Shown here: positions 8,647 through 16,932 of the stretch, piece after piece | How positions within the stretch are numbered: position 1 is the first letter of the stretch | How the letters are laid out: each line of letters begins with the position of its first letter | Assembly: GCF_007829875.1 (NCBI RefSeq) | Contig: NZ_VIWV01000001.1 | Location: 7,452,001 to 7,516,000, forward strand | Direction: 5' to 3' | DNA from: Streptomyces capillispiralis | Lineage (GTDB): Bacteria; Actinomycetota; Actinomycetes; Streptomycetales; Streptomycetaceae | DNA length: 64,000 nucleotides | Notes under the pieces: model-generated | What the model was told of the DNA's origin: nothing | Seen by the model: the letters and a program-made list of their open reading frames with translations, nothing else | Database searches by the model: none | Program-made: the position numbers and the translations under genes

Positions 8647-9225
8647 ATGCCCTACTTCCAGCCGCCGGCAGCAAGGCCCGCGCCGATGGTGTGTCCGGAC
8701 GCGCGGCCCGACGGCGCCGTTCCTCCCGAACATCTGCCGCCCTCCGATCTGGACCCGGGCCGGGCCCACGACTTCTCCCGGTACGAGGTGGGCGGCGTGT
8801 GGGTCAAGGACCCGGCCGCGGAACACGTCCTCAACTTCGCGGAGGGCAAGGCCACCGTCTACGTGGTCAATGTCGGTGACCGCGACATCCAGATCGGTTC
8901 GCACATCCACCTGGCCGACGTCAACGAGGACCTGCTGTTCTTCACCGACCTGGAGGCGGCCACCGCTGCCGAGGCCGTCCTGACCGACCCCGAGCGGGCG
9001 CGGCCCGAACAGATCGCGGGGGCCCGCGAGTTGGCGCACCAGCGGTCGAAGACGCCGGGAGTGGCGCCCTGGGGCTACCGCCTTGACATCGCCCCGGGGG
9101 ACTCCCTGCGGTTCAGCCCCGAGAACGCGCCCAGTGACGCGATCGAGGTCGTTCCGATCGGCGGGAGGCGACAGGTTCCGGGCCTGCGCAAGGACAAGCA
9201 GGACGGCGACGTCGATCTCGGCTGA
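8647..9225 (+). CDS. ureB: Urease beta subunit, extended form
   Basis: The beta-subunit core is visible: ATVYVVNVGDRDIQIGSHIHLADVNEDLLF, then YRLDIAPGDSLRFSP and EVVPIGGRRQVPGL. It differs from ordinary beta subunits (about 100 residues) by a Pro-rich N-terminal extension of roughly 45 residues and an inserted, helix-prone stretch of about 30 residues (from TAAEAVL to QRSKTPG). Total length is 192. The insert sits where the normal protein runs straight from the FDR segment to the GMRLD segment. It is a structural partner of UreA and UreC. The divergence agrees with that of UreC and suggests a distinct urease lineage rather than sequencing error, since the frame is intact. Confidence 0.85.
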   Translation: MPYFQPPAARPAPMVCPDARPDGAVPPEHLPPSDLDPGRAHDFSRYEVGGVWVKDPAAEHVLNFAEGKATVYVVNVGDRDIQIGSHIHLADVNEDLLFFTDLEAATAAEAVLTDPERARPEQIAGARELAHQRSKTPGVAPWGYRLDIAPGDSLRFSPENAPSDAIEVVPIGGRRQVPGLRKDKQDGDVDLG

Positions 9226-9257
9226 CATCGCCTCGTCAACCCAGATGGAGGAGAGCA

Positions 9258-11132
9258 ATGGCGAACATCACCCGTGAGCAGTACGCGAAGTCCTATGGCC
9301 CGACCGTGGGCGACCAGGTCCGTCTGGGCGACACCAACCTCTGGATCGAGATCACCGAGGACCTGACCTTCGGTGGTGACGAGGCGATCTTCGGCGGCGG
9401 CAAGACCATCCGCGAGTCGATGCTGCAGGGCCTTACGACCAGTGCGCAGGGCGCCCCCGACACCGTGATCACCAACGTGATCATCCTGGACGTCGCTCCC
9501 GCCCGGGAGCGGGGAAGCGGCGATGCCGTCGTGCGTGCCGACGTCGGAATCAAGGACGGCCATGTCGTCGCCATCGGCAAGGCCGGAAACAGCGACGTCA
9601 TGGACGGGGTCACGCCCGGGCTGGAGATCGGTCCCTGCACGGACGTGATCTCCGGCGAGGGCAAGATCCTCACCGCCGGTGCCGTCGACACCCATGTGCA
9701 CTACATCTCGCCCTCGGCCGTCATGGAGGCCGTGGCCACCGGGACCACCACGCTGATCGGCGGCGGTGTGGGCCCCTCCGAGGGGTCCAAGGCGACCACC
9801 GTGACCCCCGGCCCGCAGCACCTGGTGAACCTGCACCGCAGCTTCGACGACCTGCCGGTCAACGTGATGCTGCTGGGCAAGGGCAACACCGTCGGCAAGG
9901 AGGGCCTGGACGAGCAGGCGCTGGCGGGCGCCGGCGGTTTCAAGATCCACGAGGACTGGGGAGCCACTCCGGCCGCGCTGGACGCCGCACTGAAGGCCGG
10001 AGAGGAGTGGGGAGTGCAGGTCACCCTGCACGCCGACTCCCTCAACGAGGCCGGCTTCGTCGAGACCACCCTCGACGCCATCGGTGGGCGCGGCGTTCAC
10101 GTCTTCCACGCCGAGGGCGCCGGCGGCGGGCATGCTCCCGACATCCTGAAGGTGGCTGCCGAGGGGAACGTCCTGCCCGCCTCCACGAACCCGACGCTGC
10201 CGTACACCAGGAACACCGTGGCCGAGCACATCGACATGCTGGCCTCCGCCCATCACCTCGACCTCGGCAACAGGAACGACCAGGCGTTCGCCGACTCCCG
10301 CATCCGCTCCACGACCATGTTCGCCGAGGACGTGCTGCACGACATGGGCGCGATGTCCATCACGTCCTCCGACGCCCAGGCCATGGGCCGCATCGGTGAG
10401 GTCGTGACCCGCACCTGGCAGGTCGCCCACGTGATGAAGGAGTGGAGCCACAAGACCTTCCGGGACGCGAACTTCTTCTACCGGACCGAGCGGGGAGCCG
10501 GCGACAACGCCCGTGCACTGCGCTACGTGGCCAAGTACACGATCAACCCCGCCATCGCCCACGGCATCGACGAGTACGTCGGTTCGGTGGCGGTGGGCAA
10601 GCTGGCCGACCTGGTGCTGTGGGACCCGCGGTTCTTCGCCGTACGGCCCGAGGTGGTCATCAAGGGCGGCGCCATGGTGCTCGGCAACCTGGGCGACCCC
10701 AACGGTTCGGTGTCGACGCCGCAACCGACGTTCCTGCGCCCGGCCCTGGCCTACGCCCTCGCCTCCCAGCTGTCCTACTCGTTCGTCTCGGACACGGTCC
10801 TCAACCCGCCCTCCGGCACCGACCCGTACAGCACGGTCAGCGGCCAGGGCGTGTTCAAGGAGTCGTTGAAGGCCACCCTCGGCCTGCGGCGTGAACTGAG
10901 GGGTGCCAAGCCCGTCAAGGACGTCACGAAGGCGGACATGGTCTTCAACGGCGGGCAGTTCGGCATCGACATCGACCCGAGCACATTCAGGATCGCGGTG
11001 GAGATCCCGGGTCTCGCCACGACGCGGGATCACGGCCTCACCAAGCACCGGAGCCGTGCCGGTTTCTGGTATCTCGACCAGCCGCATCCACCGGAGAACC
11101 TGCCGCTCACCCAGCGTTACCTGATGTTCTGA
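9258..11132 (+). CDS. ureC: Urease alpha (catalytic) subunit, divergent; flap Cys replaced by Ala
   Basis: The nickel ligands are all present: the HxH pair in DTHVHYI, the carbamylated Lys in FKIHEDWG, His in TLHADSLNE, His in FHAEGAGGGH and Asp in TSSDAQAMGR. The substrate Arg in FADSRIR is also kept. The mobile flap, normally MVCHHLD, reads LASAHHLD here, so the Cys is Ala (codon 10248-10250, residue 331) while the catalytic His next to it remains. The protein has 624 residues against about 570, with extra sequence in the last third before the usual QRYxxF end. GGAGGAG stands before the ATG. It should still be a nickel amidohydrolase, but urease activity is inferred and not certain. Confidence 0.9.
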   Translation: MANITREQYAKSYGPTVGDQVRLGDTNLWIEITEDLTFGGDEAIFGGGKTIRESMLQGLTTSAQGAPDTVITNVIILDVAPARERGSGDAVVRADVGIKDGHVVAIGKAGNSDVMDGVTPGLEIGPCTDVISGEGKILTAGAVDTHVHYISPSAVMEAVATGTTTLIGGGVGPSEGSKATTVTPGPQHLVNLHRSFDDLPVNVMLLGKGNTVGKEGLDEQALAGAGGFKIHEDWGATPAALDAALKAGEEWGVQVTLHADSLNEAGFVETTLDAIGGRGVHVFHAEGAGGGHAPDILKVAAEGNVLPASTNPTLPYTRNTVAEHIDMLASAHHLDLGNRNDQAFADSRIRSTTMFAEDVLHDMGAMSITSSDAQAMGRIGEVVTRTWQVAHVMKEWSHKTFRDANFFYRTERGAGDNARALRYVAKYTINPAIAHGIDEYVGSVAVGKLADLVLWDPRFFAVRPEVVIKGGAMVLGNLGDPNGSVSTPQPTFLRPALAYALASQLSYSFVSDTVLNPPSGTDPYSTVSGQGVFKESLKATLGLRRELRGAKPVKDVTKADMVFNGGQFGIDIDPSTFRIAVEIPGLATTRDHGLTKHRSRAGFWYLDQPHPPENLPLTQRYLMF

Positions 11133-11138
11133 GGCGCC

Positions 11139-11792
11139 GTGAGCACCTCCTCGCTCCTGCTCGCCCTCCTGGGCGACGCCCGGCTCCCGTCCGGGGGACA
11201 CACACAGTCCGCCGGTCTGGAGCCGGCCCTGCGGGCCGGCACGACGGCCGCCCAGGTCCCCGCCTACCTGCGGGCCCGCCTCCGTACGGTCATCCGTGTC
11301 GAGGCGGGGACCGCCGTCGTTGCCCGTGCCGTGGCAGCGGGCGGCGGCGACCTGGCCGAGGTCGAGGCCGCCTGGGCCGCCCGGACCCCCAGCCGGGCAC
11401 TCAGGGCCAACGGGCGGCGCCTGGGGCGCGGGTATCTGCGCGTCCTGCACACGCTGTGGCCCGGTCCCTACGACGCCCGCGCCCGCACATGGTCGCGCCC
11501 TGTCGTGCTGGGCCTGCTCGCCCACCGCGCCGCGATGGCCCCCGCCGACGTGGCCCGCCTGGTCGGGTACGACGACGTCCAGACCGTGACGGCGGCCCTG
11601 CTCAAACTCGATCCGCAGGACCCGCTGGTCGTCGCCGCGTGGGTGAAGGACCTGCTGCCCGACATCGACGAGATGGCCGCTCAGGTCGCCCACCTGCACA
11701 CCCCCGAACAGATCCCGGCCCACGGCGCCCCTCTCATCGAGCGCTGGGCCGAGACCCATGACACCGCCACAGAGAGACTCTTCAGTGCGTGA
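11139..11792 (+). CDS. ureF: Urease accessory protein UreF
   Basis: UreF works with UreD and UreG to open apo-urease for nickel insertion. The N-terminal LLALLGDARLPSGGHTQSAGLEPALR and the all-helical body match the family, as does the 217-residue length. The start is GTG, six bases after the ureC stop. Its end overlaps ureG by 8 bp. Confidence 0.9.
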   Translation: MSTSSLLLALLGDARLPSGGHTQSAGLEPALRAGTTAAQVPAYLRARLRTVIRVEAGTAVVARAVAAGGGDLAEVEAAWAARTPSRALRANGRRLGRGYLRVLHTLWPGPYDARARTWSRPVVLGLLAHRAAMAPADVARLVGYDDVQTVTAALLKLDPQDPLVVAAWVKDLLPDIDEMAAQVAHLHTPEQIPAHGAPLIERWAETHDTATERLFSA

Positions 11793-12531
11793 GAACACCA
11801 CCGCCCCCACCCGCGCCATGCGTCTGGGCGTAGCCGGTCCCGTCGGCACCGGCAAGAGCTCGCTGATCGCGACTCTCTGCCAGGCTCTCTCCGGCGAACT
11901 GCGCCTGGGGGTCATCACCAACGACATCTACACAGATGAGGACGCGCGTTTCCTCAAGAGCGCCGGGGTGCTGGACCCCGAACGGATCCGCCCGGTGGAG
12001 ACGGGTGCGTGCCCGCACACCGCGATCCGCGACGACGTGACCGCCAACCTGCTGGCGGCCGAGGACCTGGAGGCCGACTTCGGCCCGCTGGACCTGGTCA
12101 TCATCGAGTCCGGCGGCGACAACCTCACCGCGACCTTCTCCCCGGCCCTGGTGGACGCCCAGCTGTTCGTCCTGGACGTCGCCGGGGGCGGTGACGTCGT
12201 ACGCAAGGGCGGCCCCGGCATCGCCCGCGCCGACCTGCTCGTGATCAACAAGACCGATCTGGGCCAGTACGTGGGCGTGGACGTGGAGCGCATGGCCCGC
12301 GAGGGCCGGGAAGCCCGCCGAGGCTCCCCGGTGGTCGCGCTGTCCCGGCACGACGCGGCGTCCATCGGGATGCTGACCGGCTGGGTCCGCGACACCCTCG
12401 CCCACTACCGCACCGGCGAGCACACCCCTGTCGACCCCGGCCCCATGGCCCCGCACTTCCACGCCGGCCAGGGCGGCGAGGGCGGTCACCAGCACACCCA
12501 CGCACCAGCGAACCCCAGGCGGAGCGCGTGA
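11785..12531 (+). CDS. ureG: Urease accessory GTPase UreG with His-rich tail
   Basis: UreG is the GTPase that drives nickel delivery. Motifs: P-loop GPVGTGKSSL, TNDIYTDEDA, VETGACPHTAIRDD (metal-binding CPH), ESGGDNLTATFSP and the base-recognition NKTD. The usual protein carries a His-rich N-terminus or none; here the His cluster is at the C-terminus (HFHAGQGGEGGHQHTHA), a possible nickel store. GTG 11785 overlaps the ureF stop (GTGCGTGA). A longer frame from 11758 would overlap ureF by 35 bp. Length 248 residues. Its stop overlaps ureD as GTGA. Confidence 0.93.
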   Translation: MRENTTAPTRAMRLGVAGPVGTGKSSLIATLCQALSGELRLGVITNDIYTDEDARFLKSAGVLDPERIRPVETGACPHTAIRDDVTANLLAAEDLEADFGPLDLVIIESGGDNLTATFSPALVDAQLFVLDVAGGGDVVRKGGPGIARADLLVINKTDLGQYVGVDVERMAREGREARRGSPVVALSRHDAASIGMLTGWVRDTLAHYRTGEHTPVDPGPMAPHFHAGQGGEGGHQHTHAPANPRRSA

Positions 12532-13274
12532 CCGGGCCGACCCGCCTGAGCGTCGCCCCCACGGGGAGCCGCAGCCGCGTCCACCACACGACCGGGCACC
12601 TGACGGTGCGGGTCATGGACCAGGACGCCGACGGAGCCAGAGTGGGCCTGCTCGCCACCCAGGCGCTGCTGCTGTCCGGCGACGACGTCCGCATCGAGGT
12701 GGACGTCGCTCCCGGCGCCTGGCTCGATGTCGTGGAGACGACCGGCACGGTCGCCTACGAAGGCGAGGCACCGTCGTCCTGGACGGTCGACGCCACCGTG
12801 GGTGACGGAGCGGTTCTGACCTGGGCCGGCAAGCCGTTCGTGGTCTCGGACGAGATCGCCACCCACCGTCGCACCCGGATCCGGCTGCACGGCACCGGCA
12901 GGACGCTGACGCAGGAGAAGGTCGTACTGGGGCGTGCCGGGCAGTTGGGCGGGGACCTGAGCATGTTCCTGGAGGCGAGCGACGACAGCGGGCCGGTGCA
13001 GGTGGAACACCTGGACCTGGGGCAGCGGGCCCGTCAACTGCCGGGCGTCTTCGGGAACCTGCGTGCCATGGACACGGTCACCGCCCTGGGGTGGACACCT
13101 GAGCCGACCGGTGCGCCGGAGGCCGGCACCACCGGGCCCGGGGAGACCTACTTTCCCCTGGACCGGTCCGGTGCCGTGCTGCGCTGGATGGGAATCGGCC
13201 GCTTCCGGGACCAGTTGTGCGACGCCACCTTCGCCGCCTGGCGTCAGGAAGCCATGCGCGACCGCCGGCACTGA
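12528..13274 (+). CDS. ureD: Urease accessory protein UreD (UreH)
   Basis: UreD is the scaffold that binds apo-urease first in the maturation complex. Recognisable family segments are GVGLLATQALLLSGDDVRIEVDVAPGAWLDVVETTGTVAY, WAGKPFVVSD and the central VVLGRAG region. Length 248 residues, in the normal range. GTG start overlaps the ureG stop by 4 bp. This is the last gene of the urease operon and is convergent with kdpD. Confidence 0.87.
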   Translation: MTGPTRLSVAPTGSRSRVHHTTGHLTVRVMDQDADGARVGLLATQALLLSGDDVRIEVDVAPGAWLDVVETTGTVAYEGEAPSSWTVDATVGDGAVLTWAGKPFVVSDEIATHRRTRIRLHGTGRTLTQEKVVLGRAGQLGGDLSMFLEASDDSGPVQVEHLDLGQRARQLPGVFGNLRAMDTVTALGWTPEPTGAPEAGTTGPGETYFPLDRSGAVLRWMGIGRFRDQLCDATFAAWRQEAMRDRRH

Positions 13275-13741
13275 CACACCGCACGGCACCTGGGTCACGT
13301 CGAGGAGGAGACCGGCCTCGGAGAAGTCGATCACGGGCCGGCCGCGGACGCCGTGGCAGCCCCGGCCGGGCGACCTCGTGCCGGTACATGCGGCGCTCCC
13401 CGACCGGATGACAGAACGACCCACACATGGTCCCTCGCCAAGCGGACGAGATCGGCGCCACCCCCGCAACGATGCGGCGCGGCGGGCGGCTCCCTGGGAG
13501 CCGATGGGGAGACGACTTGGTGCTTGCGCCCGAAGTGCACGCCGGCGGTGGTGGACTTCGGGCGGTGCGTGGGCCCAGGTCGTCCACCAGGGCACTTGCC
13601 CGGGGGTGGTCTCCGTGCTCCAGGACCTCTGAGGTGCCCGCTGCCATGAACAGAGCGCCCACTGGCTGCGTGTTGCACGAGGGGATCGCCGGGATGTGGG
13701 CCGGCTGGAGTCCTCCTGCCGGAAGTACTGGCATCGCGGGT
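13275..13741. other. Convergent intergenic region between ureD and kdpD
   Basis: No gene was recognised. Frames are open on both strands with low-complexity translations and no domain that I can place. A worn transposase remnant was considered but no DDE motif or terminal repeat is visible. Both operons should terminate here; no classic hairpin with a T tract was found. Confidence 0.5.
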
Positions 13742-16252
13742 TCAGTCCAGCACCGCGGCCGGCAGGCTGAGGATCATGGTGAGGCCGCCGCCGGGGGTGT
13801 CCTCGGCGTGCAGGGTGCCTCCCACGGCCTCGGCGAAGCCGCGGGCGACCGCGAGTCCGAGGCCCACGCCGCTGCCGCGCGGGGAGTCGCCGTAGCGCTG
13901 GAAGGGGACGAAGATCCGTTCCTTGGCCTCGTCGGAGACGCCCGGTCCCCGGTCCACCACGTGCAGTTCCACCCGGCCGGCGAGGGTGCCGGCCGTTACC
14001 ACGACCGGCTCGCGCGGCGGGCTGTACTTGACGGCGTTCTCGACGACGTTGGCGACCACGCGCTCCAGCAGCCCCTTGTCGGTGGTCACCATGGGCAGGC
14101 TCTCGGGGATGTCCAGGCAGACGGCCGACCCGGGGTCCGGGATCCCGGCCAGCGCCAGGGGGACGACCTCGTCCAGGTTCACCGCGCGGATGAGCGGTGC
14201 GACGGTCCCGGTCTGCAGGCGGGACAGGTCGAGCAGGTTGCCGACCAGGTGGTTGAGGCGGTCGGCGCCGTCCTCGATCGCGGCGAGGAGTTCGGCCCGG
14301 TCGTCCTCGGACCACTGCACGTCGTCCGAACGCAGCGACGTCACCGACGCCTTGATGCCGGCGAGCGGAGTGCGCAGGTCATGACTGACCGCCGCGAGCA
14401 GAGCGGTACGGATGCGGTTGCTCTCGGCGAGCTCCCTGACCCGGTCGGCCTGCGACTGCAGCCGTCGGCGGTCGAGGACGGCGGCGGCCTGCGCGGCGAA
14501 GGCGGTGAGGACCCGGCGGTCGGAGGCGGGGAGCACCCGCCCGGACAGCGCGAGCGTCATGTGTCTGCCCACCTGCACGTCCACGTCCGCGTCCTCGGGC
14601 CGCGCGGTGACGGGCTCGCCGACGCTGCCCGCGCACAGCCACGGCGCGGTGTCGTGCGCACGTTCCAGCAGGGCCGCCGAATCCATGGCGAAGGTCTCGC
14701 GCACCCGTTCCAGCAGTCCCGTCAGGCTGTTCTCGCCGCGCAGGACGCTGCCGGCGAGCGAGGAGAGGATCTCCGACTCGGTGCGCAGTGCGGCCGCCTG
14801 CTCGGTGCGGCGCGCGGCGAGGTCCACCACGGACGCCACGGACACGGCGACGCCCACGAAGACGGCGATGGCGATCAGATTCCTCGGGTCGGAGATGCTG
14901 AAGGTGTTGAGGGGCGGCGTGAAATACCAGTTGAGCAGCAGGGACCCCACGGCGGCGGACGCCAGGGCCGGCGGCCGGCCGCCCAGCAGCGCCGCCGTGA
15001 CCGTCGCGGTCAGGAACAGCAGCATGTCGTTGGCCAGACCCAGGTCGGGCAGCACGGCGCTGAGCAGGAAGGTGAGGAGGACGGGGCCGAGCACACCGAC
15101 GAGCCAGCCCGTGACGATCCGCGAGCGGGCGAGCCGCACGCTCCGGGCGGCCGGGCGGCCGCCGGCTGCGTGCACCGCGTCATGGGCGACGAGGTGGAGG
15201 TCCGTGCCGGGGCCGCAACCGCGGGCGACGGCGGCCGCCACGCCGGACCCGGGCAGGCGCCGCCGGTGTTCGCGCCGGGACACACCGAGCACGATCTGGG
15301 TGGCGTCCACCCCGCGGGCGAACTCCAGCAGGGCGGTGGCCGCGTCGTCGCCGACCACCTGGTGGAAGGCGCCTCCCAGGTCCTCGGTCAGCGCGCGCTG
15401 GACCGCCAGTTCCCCGGGTGGGGCCGCGGCGCGTCCGTCGCCGCGGGACATGTGCAGCGCGAGGACCTCGCCGCCGGCCGGCCGGTCCGCGAGACGGGCG
15501 GCGCGGCGTATCAGCGCGCGCCCTTCCGGGCCGCCGTTCAGACCGACCAGGATCCGCTCGCGGGGGCTCCGGACGGTGGGGGCCCGGTGCTCGCCGGGGT
15601 GGCGCCGCAGGTCCTCGTCGACCCGGTCGGCCAGCCAGAGGAGCGCCAGCCGGCGCAGCGCGGTGAGACCGGCGGGGCGGAAGCGGTTGGACAGGGCCGT
15701 GTCGACCCTGCCGGGTCCGTGGACGTTGCCGTGCGCCATCCGGCGGCGTAACGCCTCCGGTGTCATGTCGACCAGCTCGACCTGGTCCGCCAGCCGCACC
15801 ACCCGGTCGGGTACGGTCTCCCGCTCGCGGACGCCGATGGCGGACTCCACCATGTCGCCGAGCGACTCCAGACACTGGATGTTGACGGTGGAGATGACGT
15901 CGATGCCGGCTTCCAGGAGTTCCTGCACGTCCTGCCAGCGCTTGGCGTTGCGGGACCCGGGGCGGTTGGTGTGGGCGAGTTCGTCGACGAGGACCACCCG
16001 GGGGCGGCGGCTCAGCACCGCGTCCACGTCCAACTCCGCGACGGGTGCGCCCCGGTGCTCCAGCCGCTTGGGCGGGACCGCCTCCAGGCCGCGCGCCATC
16101 GCCTCGGTGAGCGGGCGTCCGTGGTGCTCGACGAGGCCGATCACGCAGTCGGTGCCGCGTGCCACGCGGCGCTGCCCCTCGGCCAGCATGGCGTAGGTCT
16201 TGCCGACGCCGGGTGCCATGCCGAGGTAGATCCGGAGTCTGCCGCGAGTCAT
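13742..16252 (-). CDS. kdpD: KdpD-type sensor histidine kinase (orphan), with TTA codon
   Basis: KdpD senses potassium limitation or turgor and phosphorylates KdpE. The order is an N-terminal KdpD domain with Walker A (MAPGVGKTYAML) and VDELAHTN (residues 1-210), a universal-stress-protein domain (RERILVGLNGGPEG, 230-370), four membrane helices (about 395-490), a GAF-like region, HisKA with phospho-His in AAVSHDLRTPL (about 630) and a HATPase domain (NVVENAVKYSPP, DRGPGVS, GSGVGLGLAVARGF). Length 836 is normal. No kdpE or kdpFABC lies next to it, so it acts on partners elsewhere. Codon 168 is TTA (15749-15751), implying dependence on the bldA tRNA. ATG start after a GGAG. Confidence 0.92.
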   Translation of the reverse strand: MTRGRLRIYLGMAPGVGKTYAMLAEGQRRVARGTDCVIGLVEHHGRPLTEAMARGLEAVPPKRLEHRGAPVAELDVDAVLSRRPRVVLVDELAHTNRPGSRNAKRWQDVQELLEAGIDVISTVNIQCLESLGDMVESAIGVRERETVPDRVVRLADQVELVDMTPEALRRRMAHGNVHGPGRVDTALSNRFRPAGLTALRRLALLWLADRVDEDLRRHPGEHRAPTVRSPRERILVGLNGGPEGRALIRRAARLADRPAGGEVLALHMSRGDGRAAAPPGELAVQRALTEDLGGAFHQVVGDDAATALLEFARGVDATQIVLGVSRREHRRRLPGSGVAAAVARGCGPGTDLHLVAHDAVHAAGGRPAARSVRLARSRIVTGWLVGVLGPVLLTFLLSAVLPDLGLANDMLLFLTATVTAALLGGRPPALASAAVGSLLLNWYFTPPLNTFSISDPRNLIAIAVFVGVAVSVASVVDLAARRTEQAAALRTESEILSSLAGSVLRGENSLTGLLERVRETFAMDSAALLERAHDTAPWLCAGSVGEPVTARPEDADVDVQVGRHMTLALSGRVLPASDRRVLTAFAAQAAAVLDRRRLQSQADRVRELAESNRIRTALLAAVSHDLRTPLAGIKASVTSLRSDDVQWSEDDRAELLAAIEDGADRLNHLVGNLLDLSRLQTGTVAPLIRAVNLDEVVPLALAGIPDPGSAVCLDIPESLPMVTTDKGLLERVVANVVENAVKYSPPREPVVVTAGTLAGRVELHVVDRGPGVSDEAKERIFVPFQRYGDSPRGSGVGLGLAVARGFAEAVGGTLHAEDTPGGGLTMILSLPAAVLD

Positions 16253-16362
16253 CGTCTCGTCTCCGCTCCTGAGAAGGGCCGAGTGTCACCGTCGGGGCCG
16301 GAAAGCCTGTCGCGGGCCCGCGTCCCGGCCGGCCGGGACGAGACGGGGCCGGGGAGCCGGCG

Positions 16363-16839
16363 TCAGCGCCCGCCGGCCTCGTACTGCTCCCGCCACTTGT
16401 CGATCAGCGCCGTCATCTCCCGCTGCATGAAGCCGTAGAAGTCCTGCATCTCGTCCAGCCGGCGGCCGGCGACGCTGTCGTGGCCCGCGGCCTTGATGCC
16501 TTCGGCGGCGGCGTTCCACATGCTGTCGAGCAGGGCGTTCTGGTTGCCCATCAGGGTCGCCCAGGCGTGTTCCCGGAAGCGGTAGTGATCGCGTCGGCTG
16601 CCGGGCGCCGGTACGCGCTCGATCATGCCGGTGGGGATCAGCTGGTTCACGGCGCCGGACACCGCACCGCTGCTGATCCGCAGTTCCCCGCAGAGATCGG
16701 CCGCCGTCATGGTCTCCTGCTGGGTGAACAGCAGCGCGGTCATGACCCGGGCGGTGGTGCGCTGCATCCCGCTCTGGGCCAGGGTCAGCGCGAGGCGCTC
16801 CGCGCACTCGCGCAGTTGGACGTCGTCCCTCTCCTCCAT
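16363..16839 (-). CDS. GbsR/MarR-family transcriptional regulator
   Basis: A 158-residue winged-helix protein: RTTARVMTALLFTQQETMTAADLCGELRISSGAVSGAVNQLIPTGMIERVP is the helix-turn-helix, followed by a wing (GSRRDHYRFRE) and a helical dimerisation half, the GbsR-like layout. ATG at 16839 is preceded by AGGAGG; a TTG one codon earlier is less likely. It is divergent from an ABC exporter, and a symmetric dyad lies between the two starts, so it most likely represses itself and the exporter (inference from context). The effector is unknown. Confidence 0.88.
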   Translation of the reverse strand: MEERDDVQLRECAERLALTLAQSGMQRTTARVMTALLFTQQETMTAADLCGELRISSGAVSGAVNQLIPTGMIERVPAPGSRRDHYRFREHAWATLMGNQNALLDSMWNAAAEGIKAAGHDSVAGRRLDEMQDFYGFMQREMTALIDKWREQYEAGGR

Positions 16840-16880
16840 CAATGCCCTCCTCTTGACGAGTTCTTATCATACCGAGCACC

Positions 16881-16919
16881 TCGAAAACTCAGAGCATTTA
16901 CAGATCTCTGAACGTTCGA
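16881..16919. promoter_or_regulatory. Symmetric 39-bp dyad, candidate operator of the divergent GbsR/MarR regulator
   Basis: The sequence has the perfectly symmetric plan TCGAA-N3-TCAGAG-N11-CTCTGA-N3-TTCGA, two nested inverted pairs around one centre. It begins 42 bp from the regulator ATG and ends 14 bp before the exporter ATG, in a low-GC patch that should hold both promoters. The site therefore covers the exporter promoter or start region. Its symmetry suits a dimeric or doubly dimeric MarR-type protein. Confidence 0.7.
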
Positions 16920-16932
16920 TACGTTGCGGGTC

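Noticed and set aside
9075..11927. 950-codon minus-strand frame opposite ureC-ureF
   Set aside because: No domain, no ribosome site, and it lies wholly antisense to well-conserved urease genes.
13275..13741. Possible transposase remnant between ureD and kdpD
   Set aside because: Some frames look transposase-like in composition, but no DDE triad, inverted ends or target duplication could be seen.
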